A program made the translations under genes and the position numbers. The notes below the pieces were generated by a model. The model worked only from the letters and a program-made list of their open reading frames with translations. It was not told the DNA's origin and searched no databases. Below, one piece after another: positions 7,839 through 14,900 of a stretch of 15,494 bases of DNA. The first letter of the stretch is position 1, and each line of letters begins with the position of its first letter. Source of the stretch: a bacterium (GTDB taxonomy: Bacteria > Babelota > Babeliae > Babelales > JABDEC01); assembly GCA_947481115.1 (NCBI GenBank), contig CANKEI010000023.1:1-15494 (forward strand), read 5' to 3'.

Positions 7839-8138
7839 ATGGCCGAAAATATAAATCCTAAATATAAAGCAGCAATTATTAAAGCAATTAATTATCATTT
7901 TCCCAGTGCTAAAATAATCTTGTTTGGGTCTAGAGCGCGTGGCACTAATAAAGAGGGTGCTGATGTCGATATAGCAATCGACCTAGGTGAAATGGCCGAT
8001 TTAGGTGAAGTGTATCGTGCGCGAGTAACCTTAGAGCATTTACCTATAGCAGTGGAAGTAGATTTAGTGGACTTATATATGATCCCACAAGAGCTTAAAG
8101 AAGAAATTTTGCGTGATGGAATAGTATGGAAAGCATGA
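7839..8138 (+). CDS. mntA: Minimal nucleotidyltransferase antitoxin (MntA-like)
   Basis: This is a 99-residue protein of the DNA polymerase beta-like minimal nucleotidyltransferase family. The motif GSRARGTNKEGADVD (30-44) is exactly GSX10DXD, with Asp42 and Asp44 as metal ligands and Asp75 (VEVDLVD) as the likely third acidic residue. In characterised pairs such as Shewanella MntA/HepT, this enzyme neutralises the partner HEPN ribonuclease by transferring AMP units from ATP to a tyrosine of the toxin; the same role is inferred here. The ATG has an AGAG SD site six bases upstream. The gene overlaps the HEPN gene that follows, the usual arrangement for the pair, and lies 55 bases after ftsW in the same direction. 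The active site is complete, so there is no sign of decay. Confidence 0.88.
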   Translation: MAENINPKYKAAIIKAINYHFPSAKIILFGSRARGTNKEGADVDIAIDLGEMADLGEVYRARVTLEHLPIAVEVDLVDLYMIPQELKEEILRDGIVWKA

Positions 8139-8563
8139 AAACTGCGCTAATTTTGCTTTTAAAAGCATTGGCAACCTTAAAAGACGCGTTTGATGTTTTT
8201 TTAGAAGCACAGGAACTAGGTAATTTAAAATTTATTTTAGCGTCTGAAGATTCAATGGTGCAAAGATTTGAATATACACATGAGGCTTTTTGGAAATTTC
8301 TTAAAAGATATTTAGAAAAAATTTACAATTTGGAAGCGGTTAATAGCCCCAGATCTGTATTTAGAGCTTGTTTTCAGGTTGGTTTATGTACCGAGCAAGA
8401 AACAGATCTTTTGTTAGTGATGCTAGATAAACGCAATCAAACAACGCATGTGTACGATAGTGTTTTGGTACATCAAATTTTACCAGAAGTGCCCATGCAT
8501 TACGATTGCATGATTAAAATTGTTGAGCGAGTTAAGCAAGACTTGGAAGAACGTAAGCAATAA
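8126..8563 (+). CDS. hepT: HEPN ribonuclease toxin (HepT-like, HI0074 family)
   Basis: This 145-residue, mainly helical protein belongs to the HEPN 'nucleotidyltransferase substrate binding' (HI0074) family: DSMVQRFEYTHEAFWKFLK (42-60) is the family's typical first-helix pattern. The catalytic motif RNQTTHVY (103-110) matches RX4HXY exactly: Arg103 and His108 form the RNase site of HEPN dimers, and Tyr110 is the position that MntA modifies in the Shewanella system. Such toxins cleave RNA in the cytoplasm, reported for tRNA or mRNA in different systems; the target here is unknown. The gene overlaps mntA by 13 bases at the ATG at 8126. A second ATG at 8135 forms an ATGA overlap with the mntA stop, has GGAAA just upstream, and is an equally good start. 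The toxin appears intact, so activity depends on the upstream antitoxin. Confidence 0.87.
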   Translation: MESMKTALILLLKALATLKDAFDVFLEAQELGNLKFILASEDSMVQRFEYTHEAFWKFLKRYLEKIYNLEAVNSPRSVFRACFQVGLCTEQETDLLLVMLDKRNQTTHVYDSVLVHQILPEVPMHYDCMIKIVERVKQDLEERKQ

Positions 8564-8629
8564 AATCTTGTTATTTTGGGATCAAGCTGGTGATTTAATC
8601 TCTAAAATTAGATACAATTGATTAAAGCT

Positions 8630-8658
8630 TTGAAGATTAAAAATTTAATTTATATATA
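8630..8658 (+). promoter_or_regulatory. Possible ileS promoter
   Basis: TTGAAG at 8630-8635, a 17-base spacer and TATATA at 8653-8658 form a sigma70-like promoter about 36 bases before the ileS ATG. The 131-base gap after hepT contains no gene and is too short for a T-box leader. The DNA is very AT-rich here, so chance matches are likely. Confidence 0.35.
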
Positions 8659-8694
8659 GCAAAATATATAATAAGCCCTAGAGCGAGTACAAGC

Positions 8695-11592
8695 ATGTCT
8701 GTAGATTACAAAAAAACCTTAAATTTACCGCATACAGAATTTCCCATTCGAGCGGATCATAAGCTTGACGATCCCATAATGTTAGAGCGTTGGGCGCAAG
8801 AAAATTTAGCAGCTCAAAGTTTTACTCATAATCAGGGCCAAGAAAAATTTATTTTACATGATGGGCCACCATATGCGAATGGCCATATCCATCTAGGGCA
8901 TGCTTATAATAAAATTTTAAAAGATATTTTAACTAAGGCGCAACGCATGAGTGGTAAGCATGTGCCGATTACACCAGGTTGGGATTGTCACGGGTTGCCC
9001 ATCGAAATTAAAGTAACCGAGCAAGCACCAGGTCTAGAGCCAATTGCTTTACGTAAAGCTTGTCGTGAGTATGCACAGGGTTGGGTAAATATACAGCGTG
9101 ATGAGTTTAAAAAACTGGGCGTCCTAATGGATTGGGATCGGCCGTATCTGACCATGAATTATAAATACGAAGCCGATATTTTACGTGCCTTTGGTAAATT
9201 TGTGGCGCAGGGTTATATCGAGCGCAAAAATAAAACTGTCGCTTGGTGTCCAGCATGTCAAACTACGCTAGCATCGGCAGAAATTGAATATCAAGATCGT
9301 AAAGATCCATCAGTTTATGTGCTATTTACTTTAAATTCGACTGAAATAAAAAATCTTTGGCCGACATTACCTGAGTTAGCAGATAAGCCAGTTAGCCTAT
9401 TAGTTTGGACCACGACGCCCTGGACTTTACCACTAAATCGCGCGGTTTTTTTAAAGCCAAAAACTAAATACCAAATTTTACATGATAATATAAGTGACCA
9501 GTATATAATTGTTGGCGCTCAATTAGCAGCACAAATTTGCGCTGCTAAGCAGATCGAGCAACAGGTAATTGTCGAATTTGATTCAGAGAAATTATTAAAT
9601 TATAAAGTACAGCATCCCTTCGTAGCTAATTTACAAGTGCCGATTTTACTGGACCCATTTGTTTCGGTGACAGATGGTACAGCTTGTGTGCATAGTGCGC
9701 CAGGTTGCGGACCAGAAGATTATGAAATGGGTCGCCGTTATAATTTAGAAATTTATTCACCGATAAGTACTGATGGTAAATATACCACTGAAATCGAGCC
9801 TAAAGAGTTGTTAGGCATGTCTGTAGCTGATGGACAAATTTGGGTAATTAAAAAATTGGCCGAGCTAAATAAACTATTTTATAAAAGCTCGATTAAGCAT
9901 AGTTATCCACATTGCTGGCGTTGTCGTGGCGGACTAATTTTTAGAGCTACTAGTCAGTGGTTCTGTGATTTGTCGCATGAAAATTTACAAATTCAGGCTC
10001 GTAAAGCTTTGGATCAAGTTAACTTTGTGCCAGAGCGTGCCGGTAATAATCTAAAAGCTACGATCGATAATCGTTTAGAGTGGTGTTTATCACGTCAAAG
10101 AGTTTGGGGTGTACCGATTCCGGCACTCTTATGTCTAGACTGTGATCAAGCTTATTTAACTCCAGAATTAATTGAACAAGTTGCACAAGGTGTTGAAATT
10201 TCTGGCGTAGAATACTGGGATACTCTAAATATTTCAGAATTAGTAAGCAAAGCTACTACTGCTGCTAGTAAGTTAGATGATAGTAATAAAATTAATAATT
10301 TAGCTTGTGCTGGCTGCAATAGTACTAACTTGCGCAAAGAACAAGATATTTTAGATGTTTGGTTCGATTCTGGCGTATCACATTATGCCGTCTTAAAACA
10401 AAATCCCGAGTTGGCATTTCCAGCTGATGTCTATCTTGAGGGCCGTGATCAAGCGCGCGGTTGGTTCCAAAGTTCGTTACTGACTAGTTTGGTAGTGGAA
10501 GCAGGGCAGGGGAATACTGCTGCGATTGTAACCCATGGTTACACCGTAGATGCTCAAGGTCGCAAAATGTCTAAATCTTTGGGTAATGTGGTCGCGCCAC
10601 AGGATATCATTAAAGATTTAGGTACCGACGGTTTAAGACTTTGGGTGGCCGCGTCTGACCTCGGTAACGAAGTGGTGGTATCGCCAGATTTATTAAATAA
10701 TGTCAAAGAGGTGCATCGTAAAATTCGCAATACAGCTAGATTTTTACTTTCTAATCTTTACGATTTTAATCCGCAGTTTAATTGTGTACGTATGCCAAAG
10801 ATGTTGGCGATCGATTTATTTGCCTTATATCAATTAGGTAAACTAAGCAGATCTGTGCAAATAGCTTATCGCGAAGCGCGTTTTACCGCAGTGTTTCACG
10901 AACTAGCGGAATATTGTACCAAAGATTTAAGTGCTTTTTATCTCGATATTATTAAAGATCGCTTATATTGCGAGCAACCAGATGGTCTAGTGCGTCAATC
11001 AGCGCAAACCGTTAGCTGGATTATGCTAGATACGCTGACTAAGTTAATGGCGCCAATTTTATCATTTACAGCCGAGCAGATTTCAGATCATGCTCAGGCT
11101 GATAAGCCGCGCTCAATCCATTTACAAGATTTTACGAATCTAGATTTTCTCTTAGAGTTAAAACTAGATCTAGGCGCTTGGGATAAAGTTTTACAGTTGC
11201 GTTCAGCGATTTTACGGGCTATTGAAAATCAGCGTGAGCTAGGTGTGATTAAACATTCGCTGGAAGCTGCGCTCGAAATCGATTTTGCAACACCAGCTGC
11301 GCAAGAGTATCTTAGAGCCTTAGAAGCGATTTTAAATAGTAGTAACAATCAAACTATCGCAGAGTTCCTACAGGAATTTATGATTGTCTCTAAAGTTCAG
11401 GTAGTTGAAAATTCTACTGATTTGTCAGATTCACAGTTAGCTGGAATTAAAATTAGGGTTACGCAAGCAGATGGAAACAAATGTCCGCGTTGCTGGAAAT
11501 ATGAACTAAATAGTCACGTAGATGGCTTGTGCGCCAGATGTCAAAAGGTGGTTAATTTTATCGAATCTAGTAATCCCAAGTTTAAAAGTTAA
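8695..11592 (+). CDS. ileS: Isoleucyl-tRNA synthetase
   Basis: IleRS charges tRNA-Ile with isoleucine in the cytoplasm and hydrolyses mischarged valyl-tRNA. The 965-residue product is full length. The class I HIGH motif is HLGH (66-69) and KMSKS is at 624-628 (GRKMSKSLGN). The CP1 editing domain has the Thr-rich TTTPWTLPLN and the His333/Asp342 pair (VHSAPGCGPED). Cys pairs at 185/188, 480/483 and 538/541 mark zinc sites, and DVWFDSG follows the last. The C-terminal zinc finger has Cys930, 933, 946 and 949, typical of bacterial type 1 IleRS. In the editing loop Cys338 replaces the usual His of APGHG. The SD site before the ATG is weak. lspA, often next to ileS, is absent, and the following gene is on the other strand. 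Confidence 0.98.
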   Translation: MSVDYKKTLNLPHTEFPIRADHKLDDPIMLERWAQENLAAQSFTHNQGQEKFILHDGPPYANGHIHLGHAYNKILKDILTKAQRMSGKHVPITPGWDCHGLPIEIKVTEQAPGLEPIALRKACREYAQGWVNIQRDEFKKLGVLMDWDRPYLTMNYKYEADILRAFGKFVAQGYIERKNKTVAWCPACQTTLASAEIEYQDRKDPSVYVLFTLNSTEIKNLWPTLPELADKPVSLLVWTTTPWTLPLNRAVFLKPKTKYQILHDNISDQYIIVGAQLAAQICAAKQIEQQVIVEFDSEKLLNYKVQHPFVANLQVPILLDPFVSVTDGTACVHSAPGCGPEDYEMGRRYNLEIYSPISTDGKYTTEIEPKELLGMSVADGQIWVIKKLAELNKLFYKSSIKHSYPHCWRCRGGLIFRATSQWFCDLSHENLQIQARKALDQVNFVPERAGNNLKATIDNRLEWCLSRQRVWGVPIPALLCLDCDQAYLTPELIEQVAQGVEISGVEYWDTLNISELVSKATTAASKLDDSNKINNLACAGCNSTNLRKEQDILDVWFDSGVSHYAVLKQNPELAFPADVYLEGRDQARGWFQSSLLTSLVVEAGQGNTAAIVTHGYTVDAQGRKMSKSLGNVVAPQDIIKDLGTDGLRLWVAASDLGNEVVVSPDLLNNVKEVHRKIRNTARFLLSNLYDFNPQFNCVRMPKMLAIDLFALYQLGKLSRSVQIAYREARFTAVFHELAEYCTKDLSAFYLDIIKDRLYCEQPDGLVRQSAQTVSWIMLDTLTKLMAPILSFTAEQISDHAQADKPRSIHLQDFTNLDFLLELKLDLGAWDKVLQLRSAILRAIENQRELGVIKHSLEAALEIDFATPAAQEYLRALEAILNSSNNQTIAEFLQEFMIVSKVQVVENSTDLSDSQLAGIKIRVTQADGNKCPRCWKYELNSHVDGLCARCQKVVNFIESSNPKFKS

Positions 11593-11622
11593 TTGTTTTT
11601 TGGGATTTTAAATTAGTTTTAC

Positions 11623-11678
11623 AGAATTGGGCTGCGCGCTTTTTCTTGAGGTAATTATGCCGCGCACAGCCCAATTCT
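11623..11678. terminator. 17-bp hairpin between convergent genes
   Basis: The arms 11623-11639 and 11662-11678 form a 17-bp stem with a 22-base loop. One C-A mismatch (11635/11666) on the + strand becomes a G-U wobble in minus-strand RNA, so the minus transcript pairs throughout. It lies between the ends of ileS (+) and the minus gene ending at 11695, where a bidirectional terminator is expected. No T-tract follows either arm directly, so it is not a textbook intrinsic terminator. A weaker stem (11572-11579 with 11600-11607) spans the ileS stop. Confidence 0.55.
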
Positions 11679-11694
11679 TCCAAATGAAAACTGT

Positions 11695-13257
11695 TTAAAA
11701 CTGCTGAACTAATTCGGGAGTTTTCACTAACGCTTTTGTGCTAGGCGATTTACTTGGCGCGCTAGCTTTAGCTAATTTAACTGGTAAGTTTTTGATTATT
11801 ACCGGTTCTATTTTAGTTGGCATCAACATAGTAATCTTGTCGCTTAACTCATTAGCTTGAGTTTCCAGTTTTAACAACTGCTTTTGAATTTGCTCAGCCA
11901 ATTCAAATTCGGCTGCTAGGGTCGAGCTTACCAGGCGTCGAACTTTACCAAGCGCGCTATTAGCGCCGCTTACTTTAGTTTGCATGAGCTCTATTAGCTG
12001 GGGTGCGAGTTGATAGCTTTTTCCCACAACGCTGATTAGGGCTCGCAGAAGTCGTTCGTACTGTAGATTAACCCGGATTAAATCAGCTTCTAGTTGGCGT
12101 AAGGTAGTTCTTTCTGAAGAGCTATTAAAACTGATATTATCAGGCTTGTTTTGGGCACCAATACTAGTTTTGTTAATTTTAGCTTTATGTGTTTCAGCTA
12201 AATTTTCGATTTGCGTAATTAACTGGCTTTCTTGAATTAAATTTTGTAAGTTAGCTAGCTCTTGTGCTAATTGTTCAGACAATTTATGGGGCGCAAGCGC
12301 GGCTTTCTTTTGTTTAATGCTGGGCTTTAGATTATGCTTTTCTTGAATTTTTTGCGCATGTCTTTGCTGTTGGCCATAATCAGCATGTTGCCACTTGTTA
12401 CCAACCGGAGTAAATTCACTGAGTACTTCTGGTGCAAATTCTTTAACTAATTTTTGGCTTTCGACATGTACTTGACTCAGCCCGAATTTGCCCAATTGAT
12501 CGATAATTACATCTAGTTTTTTTAAAACTGGCAATTTGCGTATACTCTCACTTAATTCTTGATTTAGCTTTTGCAAATTACTATATAAACTACTAAATTT
12601 TGTTTCTAACAACTGTGCAATTAAAACGGGCTTCTCGGATATAATCGCTAAAATAGATTTCAGTTGTATAATCTCTAGACGTAAAGTTTGCCAGCTACTT
12701 TCGTGAGCACGATCTGGTGATACTCTGGGTAAACTTTGCGCTTTCAGTAAAACTTCGTCTAAATTACGAATAATATTTTGTAGTAATAATTTAATCGTCT
12801 GAACCTTAACCGGATCAGCCGTCTTAGGCTTGATTTTTTGCGGGCCTGATTTTTGGTCTAGCTCTTTAGACGCAGGCAGCTCTGGCTCTACTGGTGCTTG
12901 ATATTCAGATTGGTTAACTGGAGCTGGCTCAGCACCAAATTGTTTATAAGGGCTATCTTCGCTAAGTAAATATTGCATATCCTGTTTCAGCGCCGCTTCG
13001 ACTTCCATTAATTTTTCTGGTGGCAGCTGGGCAATTTCTTGCTCCATCTGTTGGGCCATGGCTAACGCTTGTTCACGTTCTTCCGGTGACAATTGTGCTA
13101 ACATATCATTGGCCATTTTTTCTAGTCGATATAGTTCTTCTTCGGTAATACTCTGTTGACCCCAGAGATTAGTTAAGCTTAAAAAACTTAAGCTAGCTAA
13201 AAAAAACAAAAATATTTTGCTTGAAACTATTTTTTTAAATTCTATTTTTAATCTCAC
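11695..13257 (-). CDS. Exported, cysteine-free helical protein of unknown function
   Basis: I do not recognise this 520-residue protein. It starts with a basic stretch (KIEFKK) and a hydrophobic core at about 14-32, a signal peptide probably cut near LWGQ. Residues 36-100 are Glu/Gln/Met-rich and helical (ELYRLEKMAN, REQALAMAQQMEQ). A Pro/Glu-rich linker follows (about 103-150), then a long, mostly helical region of Leu/Lys/Gln/Glu to about residue 490, probably coiled-coil, and a Pro/Ser/Lys-rich tail. No cysteine is visible in the whole protein. It is most likely a periplasmic or surface structural protein. The GTG start at 13257 is the only one that keeps the signal peptide with a GAG site upstream; it sits in a short tandem repeat. 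The gene is divergent from the pseudopilin run and convergent with ileS. A link to the pilin genes is only suggested by position. Confidence 0.75.
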   Translation of the reverse strand: MRLKIEFKKIVSSKIFLFFLASLSFLSLTNLWGQQSITEEELYRLEKMANDMLAQLSPEEREQALAMAQQMEQEIAQLPPEKLMEVEAALKQDMQYLLSEDSPYKQFGAEPAPVNQSEYQAPVEPELPASKELDQKSGPQKIKPKTADPVKVQTIKLLLQNIIRNLDEVLLKAQSLPRVSPDRAHESSWQTLRLEIIQLKSILAIISEKPVLIAQLLETKFSSLYSNLQKLNQELSESIRKLPVLKKLDVIIDQLGKFGLSQVHVESQKLVKEFAPEVLSEFTPVGNKWQHADYGQQQRHAQKIQEKHNLKPSIKQKKAALAPHKLSEQLAQELANLQNLIQESQLITQIENLAETHKAKINKTSIGAQNKPDNISFNSSSERTTLRQLEADLIRVNLQYERLLRALISVVGKSYQLAPQLIELMQTKVSGANSALGKVRRLVSSTLAAEFELAEQIQKQLLKLETQANELSDKITMLMPTKIEPVIIKNLPVKLAKASAPSKSPSTKALVKTPELVQQF

Positions 13258-13271
13258 TATTTAATCTCACT
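13247..13271. repeat. 13-bp-period tandem repeat at a GTG start
   Basis: TTTAATCTCACT occurs at 13247-13258 and again at 13260-13271. On the minus strand each copy reads AGTGAGATTAAA and so holds both a GTG and a GAG. The downstream copy supplies the GTG start of the minus gene, and the GAG of the upstream copy sits where its SD site should be. The upstream GTG is out of frame and would give an 11-codon peptide. Confidence 0.8.
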
Positions 13272-13274
13272 GTT

Positions 13275-13304
13275 TTTAGTTTTAACTATTTTTTAATTTA
13301 TAAT
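13275..13304 (+). promoter_or_regulatory. Possible promoter of the pseudopilin run
   Basis: A perfect TATAAT at 13299-13304 lies 24 bases before the ATG at 13328, giving a leader of about 17 bases. The -35 is poor: TTTAGT at 13275-13280 with an 18-base spacer. The 70-base gap must also hold the promoter of the divergent minus gene, which I could not define. Confidence 0.4.
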
Positions 13305-13327
13305 CTAATTATGGTAGTGTAATTTAC

Positions 13328-13756
13328 ATGTTTAAAGTTAATAAAATCTCTAAAATTAATAAATTTTGCACCTGTAAACCAAGCTTGTTGCCAGCGTTTC
13401 TGTTAATAGAACTTTTAATATCGTTAGTATTGTTGGTTAGCTTAATCTCAATTGTGGGTTATTGGCAACTAAGAATTATACAACAAGCTAGCGAATTGCA
13501 ACAATATACTCAGGCATTAAGCTTAGCTGAAAATATTTTAGAAGAGTGTTTGGCGCACTCAGACCGTCAGTTCACGCAATCACGAATTTGGCAGATTAGT
13601 AATCCCAACAGTACTAATACTAGCTATAAGCTTGATTTAAGGGTGCAAAATTTAGCAAAAACTAAATTTAATTTCGTGCAACTCACGGTTAGTTGGCAAA
13701 CTAAAATCAGCCAACAAGGGCGTAGCTTGCAACTAGCTACGGGAGTACTAGAGTGA
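13328..13756 (+). CDS. Prepilin-like minor pseudopilin (GspI/PilV position)
   Basis: This 142-residue protein has a type IV prepilin-like N-terminus: a long basic leader (1-23), then FLLIELLISLVLLVSLISIV (24-43), a hydrophobic helix with Glu28 at the +5 position that prepilin peptidase substrates need for assembly. The residue before the cleavage site is Ala23, not the usual Gly, so processing may be reduced or different. The soluble part is short and strand-rich, with a C-terminal segment (VQLTVSWQTK) like the end of GspI-type minor pseudopilins. It is the first of three genes in one direction, ending in a GTGA overlap with the next. In type II secretion and type IV pili, minor pseudopilins form the tip of the filament in the inner membrane and periplasm. 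Which of the two machines it belongs to cannot be decided here. Confidence 0.75.
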   Translation: MFKVNKISKINKFCTCKPSLLPAFLLIELLISLVLLVSLISIVGYWQLRIIQQASELQQYTQALSLAENILEECLAHSDRQFTQSRIWQISNPNSTNTSYKLDLRVQNLAKTKFNFVQLTVSWQTKISQQGRSLQLATGVLE

Positions 13757-14265
13757 AGTTTTCTAAAAATAATTCTGGGGTTTTGCTAATCGAAACTATG
13801 CTGTATATAGTTTTAAGTACTGTTGCCATCACATTGTTATTTCAGTTAGCTTTGCAAATTTATACTCAAAGTAAAGTCATCATCGCACAGCAGATGGGGC
13901 GCAATAATTTATGGGTAGCTACAGATTTGTTACAACGAGATTTGCAAAAATTAGCTAGTATAAACCTAAACAAAAAAACACAGTTAACTGCAAAAAATAA
14001 ATCAAGTCCGCAAAAAGAAGTGAAAGAAGTGACTGCTACTAATCAAGCTGACCCAGAATTAGATCTGGCTAGTTTGGTACATTGGAACTTGCGCCATCAT
14101 AAATTATACCGCCAAGTTGCAGCGCGGCCAGTTTGCATGTTAGAACAGGTGCAAGAGTTTAAAATGATTTTACAGGCACCTAATCTAGTGCAAATTTTAG
14201 TGACAGCTACTTGTGGTACTAAGCCAGAACAAGTAACTAGATTAGTTTTTTTAAGAAATTTCTAA
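13753..14265 (+). CDS. Prepilin-like minor pseudopilin (GspJ/PilW position)
   Basis: This is a 170-residue protein with a short leader and a canonical prepilin site: KNNSG, cleavage after Gly9, then VLLIETMLYIVLSTVAITLL with Glu14 at +5. The mature N-terminal helix runs to about residue 45. The soluble part has a Lys/Thr-rich stretch (70-95) and two cysteines (Cys128 and Cys155) that could form a disulfide in the periplasm. The order after a GspI-like gene and the pattern LLQRDLQKLASI (59-70), similar to the 'L.RDL...' region of GspJ and PilW proteins, suggest a GspJ-like subunit. The GTG start overlaps the previous stop codon (GTGA) and has GGGAG about eight bases upstream, which shows coupled translation. 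The specific subunit assignment is inference; the prepilin-like nature is well supported. Confidence 0.8.
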   Translation: MKFSKNNSGVLLIETMLYIVLSTVAITLLFQLALQIYTQSKVIIAQQMGRNNLWVATDLLQRDLQKLASINLNKKTQLTAKNKSSPQKEVKEVTATNQADPELDLASLVHWNLRHHKLYRQVAARPVCMLEQVQEFKMILQAPNLVQILVTATCGTKPEQVTRLVFLRNF

Positions 14266-14277
14266 TAAGAAATTTTT
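14254..14277 (+). terminator. AT-only hairpin at the end of the second pilin gene
   Basis: AAATTTCT (14256-14263) and AGAAATTT (14268-14275) pair around an AATA loop, and the stem can extend by a G-U and an A-U pair to 14254/14277. It spans the stop codon at 14263-14265. The stem is weak and no separate T-tract follows, so it could at most pause or attenuate transcription before the third gene. Confidence 0.25.
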
Positions 14278-14328
14278 AATTTGCGGTGATATTTTACTAA
14301 AAATTTTTTTTTGGCATTGAGATATTTT

Positions 14329-14847
14329 ATGAATTTAGTGATTATTTTAACAGTTTGCACAGTATTACTAATCTACTGTAACCATAGTTGGCAACAGATA
14401 GCGCTGGCTACAGATCTAGAATTTCAACGTACGGTGCACATGCAAAATTTTTACCGTTGCGAGGGACTCTTAAATTACGGCAAGCTGCTATTTCAACAAA
14501 ATTATTCAAAACTAAAAGCACTGGAAACTAAAACTAAAGCACCTAAAAAACAGTCGGGGCTACAGGAGTTATCAAGCGAAAAAGCACAGGAACTATCGAG
14601 CAAAAAAACTTTAGTTTTATATGCTGGACCATGGCCCTTGCTAAATTTATCACACAATTCACATGGGCAATTAGTTGCCAGTTTTAATTCAGCTAAAAAA
14701 AATTGGCATTTGCATAGTACTTTATTAAATCAAGCTGGGCGTACTTTATGTCAAATTAGTTGCGCCCTAGAATTTCCCAGTCATACGGCAAGTTCTGAAG
14801 ATCCAGCAAAACAATTACCAAAAGTTAGTCACTGGACCCAAAATTAA
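14329..14847 (+). CDS. PilX/GspK-like minor pilin without a prepilin cleavage motif
   Basis: This 172-residue protein starts with a hydrophobic helix (MNLVIILTVCTVLLIYC, 1-17) followed by ATDLEFQRTVHMQNFYRCEGLLNYGKLLF in continuous helical register. The NFYRCEGLLNYG part (40-51) resembles the 'AF.AAEAGL.YA' segment of PilX and GspK minor pilins, which fits its place as third gene after GspI-like and GspJ-like proteins. No Gly|F....E prepilin site precedes the helix, so it may not be processed. A tandem octapeptide occurs at 79-94 (QELSSEKA, QELSSKKT). Cys44, Cys145 and Cys149 lie in the soluble part. The ATG at 14329 has GAG eight bases upstream; a TTG at 14311 would add six residues but follows a T-run with no SD site. 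It ends 53 bases before the convergent gene at the right edge. Assignment is by position and pattern. Confidence 0.6.
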   Translation: MNLVIILTVCTVLLIYCNHSWQQIALATDLEFQRTVHMQNFYRCEGLLNYGKLLFQQNYSKLKALETKTKAPKKQSGLQELSSEKAQELSSKKTLVLYAGPWPLLNLSHNSHGQLVASFNSAKKNWHLHSTLLNQAGRTLCQISCALEFPSHTASSEDPAKQLPKVSHWTQN

Positions 14848-14900
14848 CTACACTATGCCCGTACCAAATTTTAGAAATATCAAAATGTGTGACTTAAAAA

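Noticed and set aside
8564..8694. T-box leader for ileS
   Set aside because: The 131-base gap is too short, and I see no T-box-like sequence, specifier stem or terminator hairpin.
13175..13195. Short inverted repeat (AGCTTAA/TTAAGCT) in the minus gene
   Set aside because: It lies in the signal-peptide coding region, where repeated Leu and Ser codons explain it.
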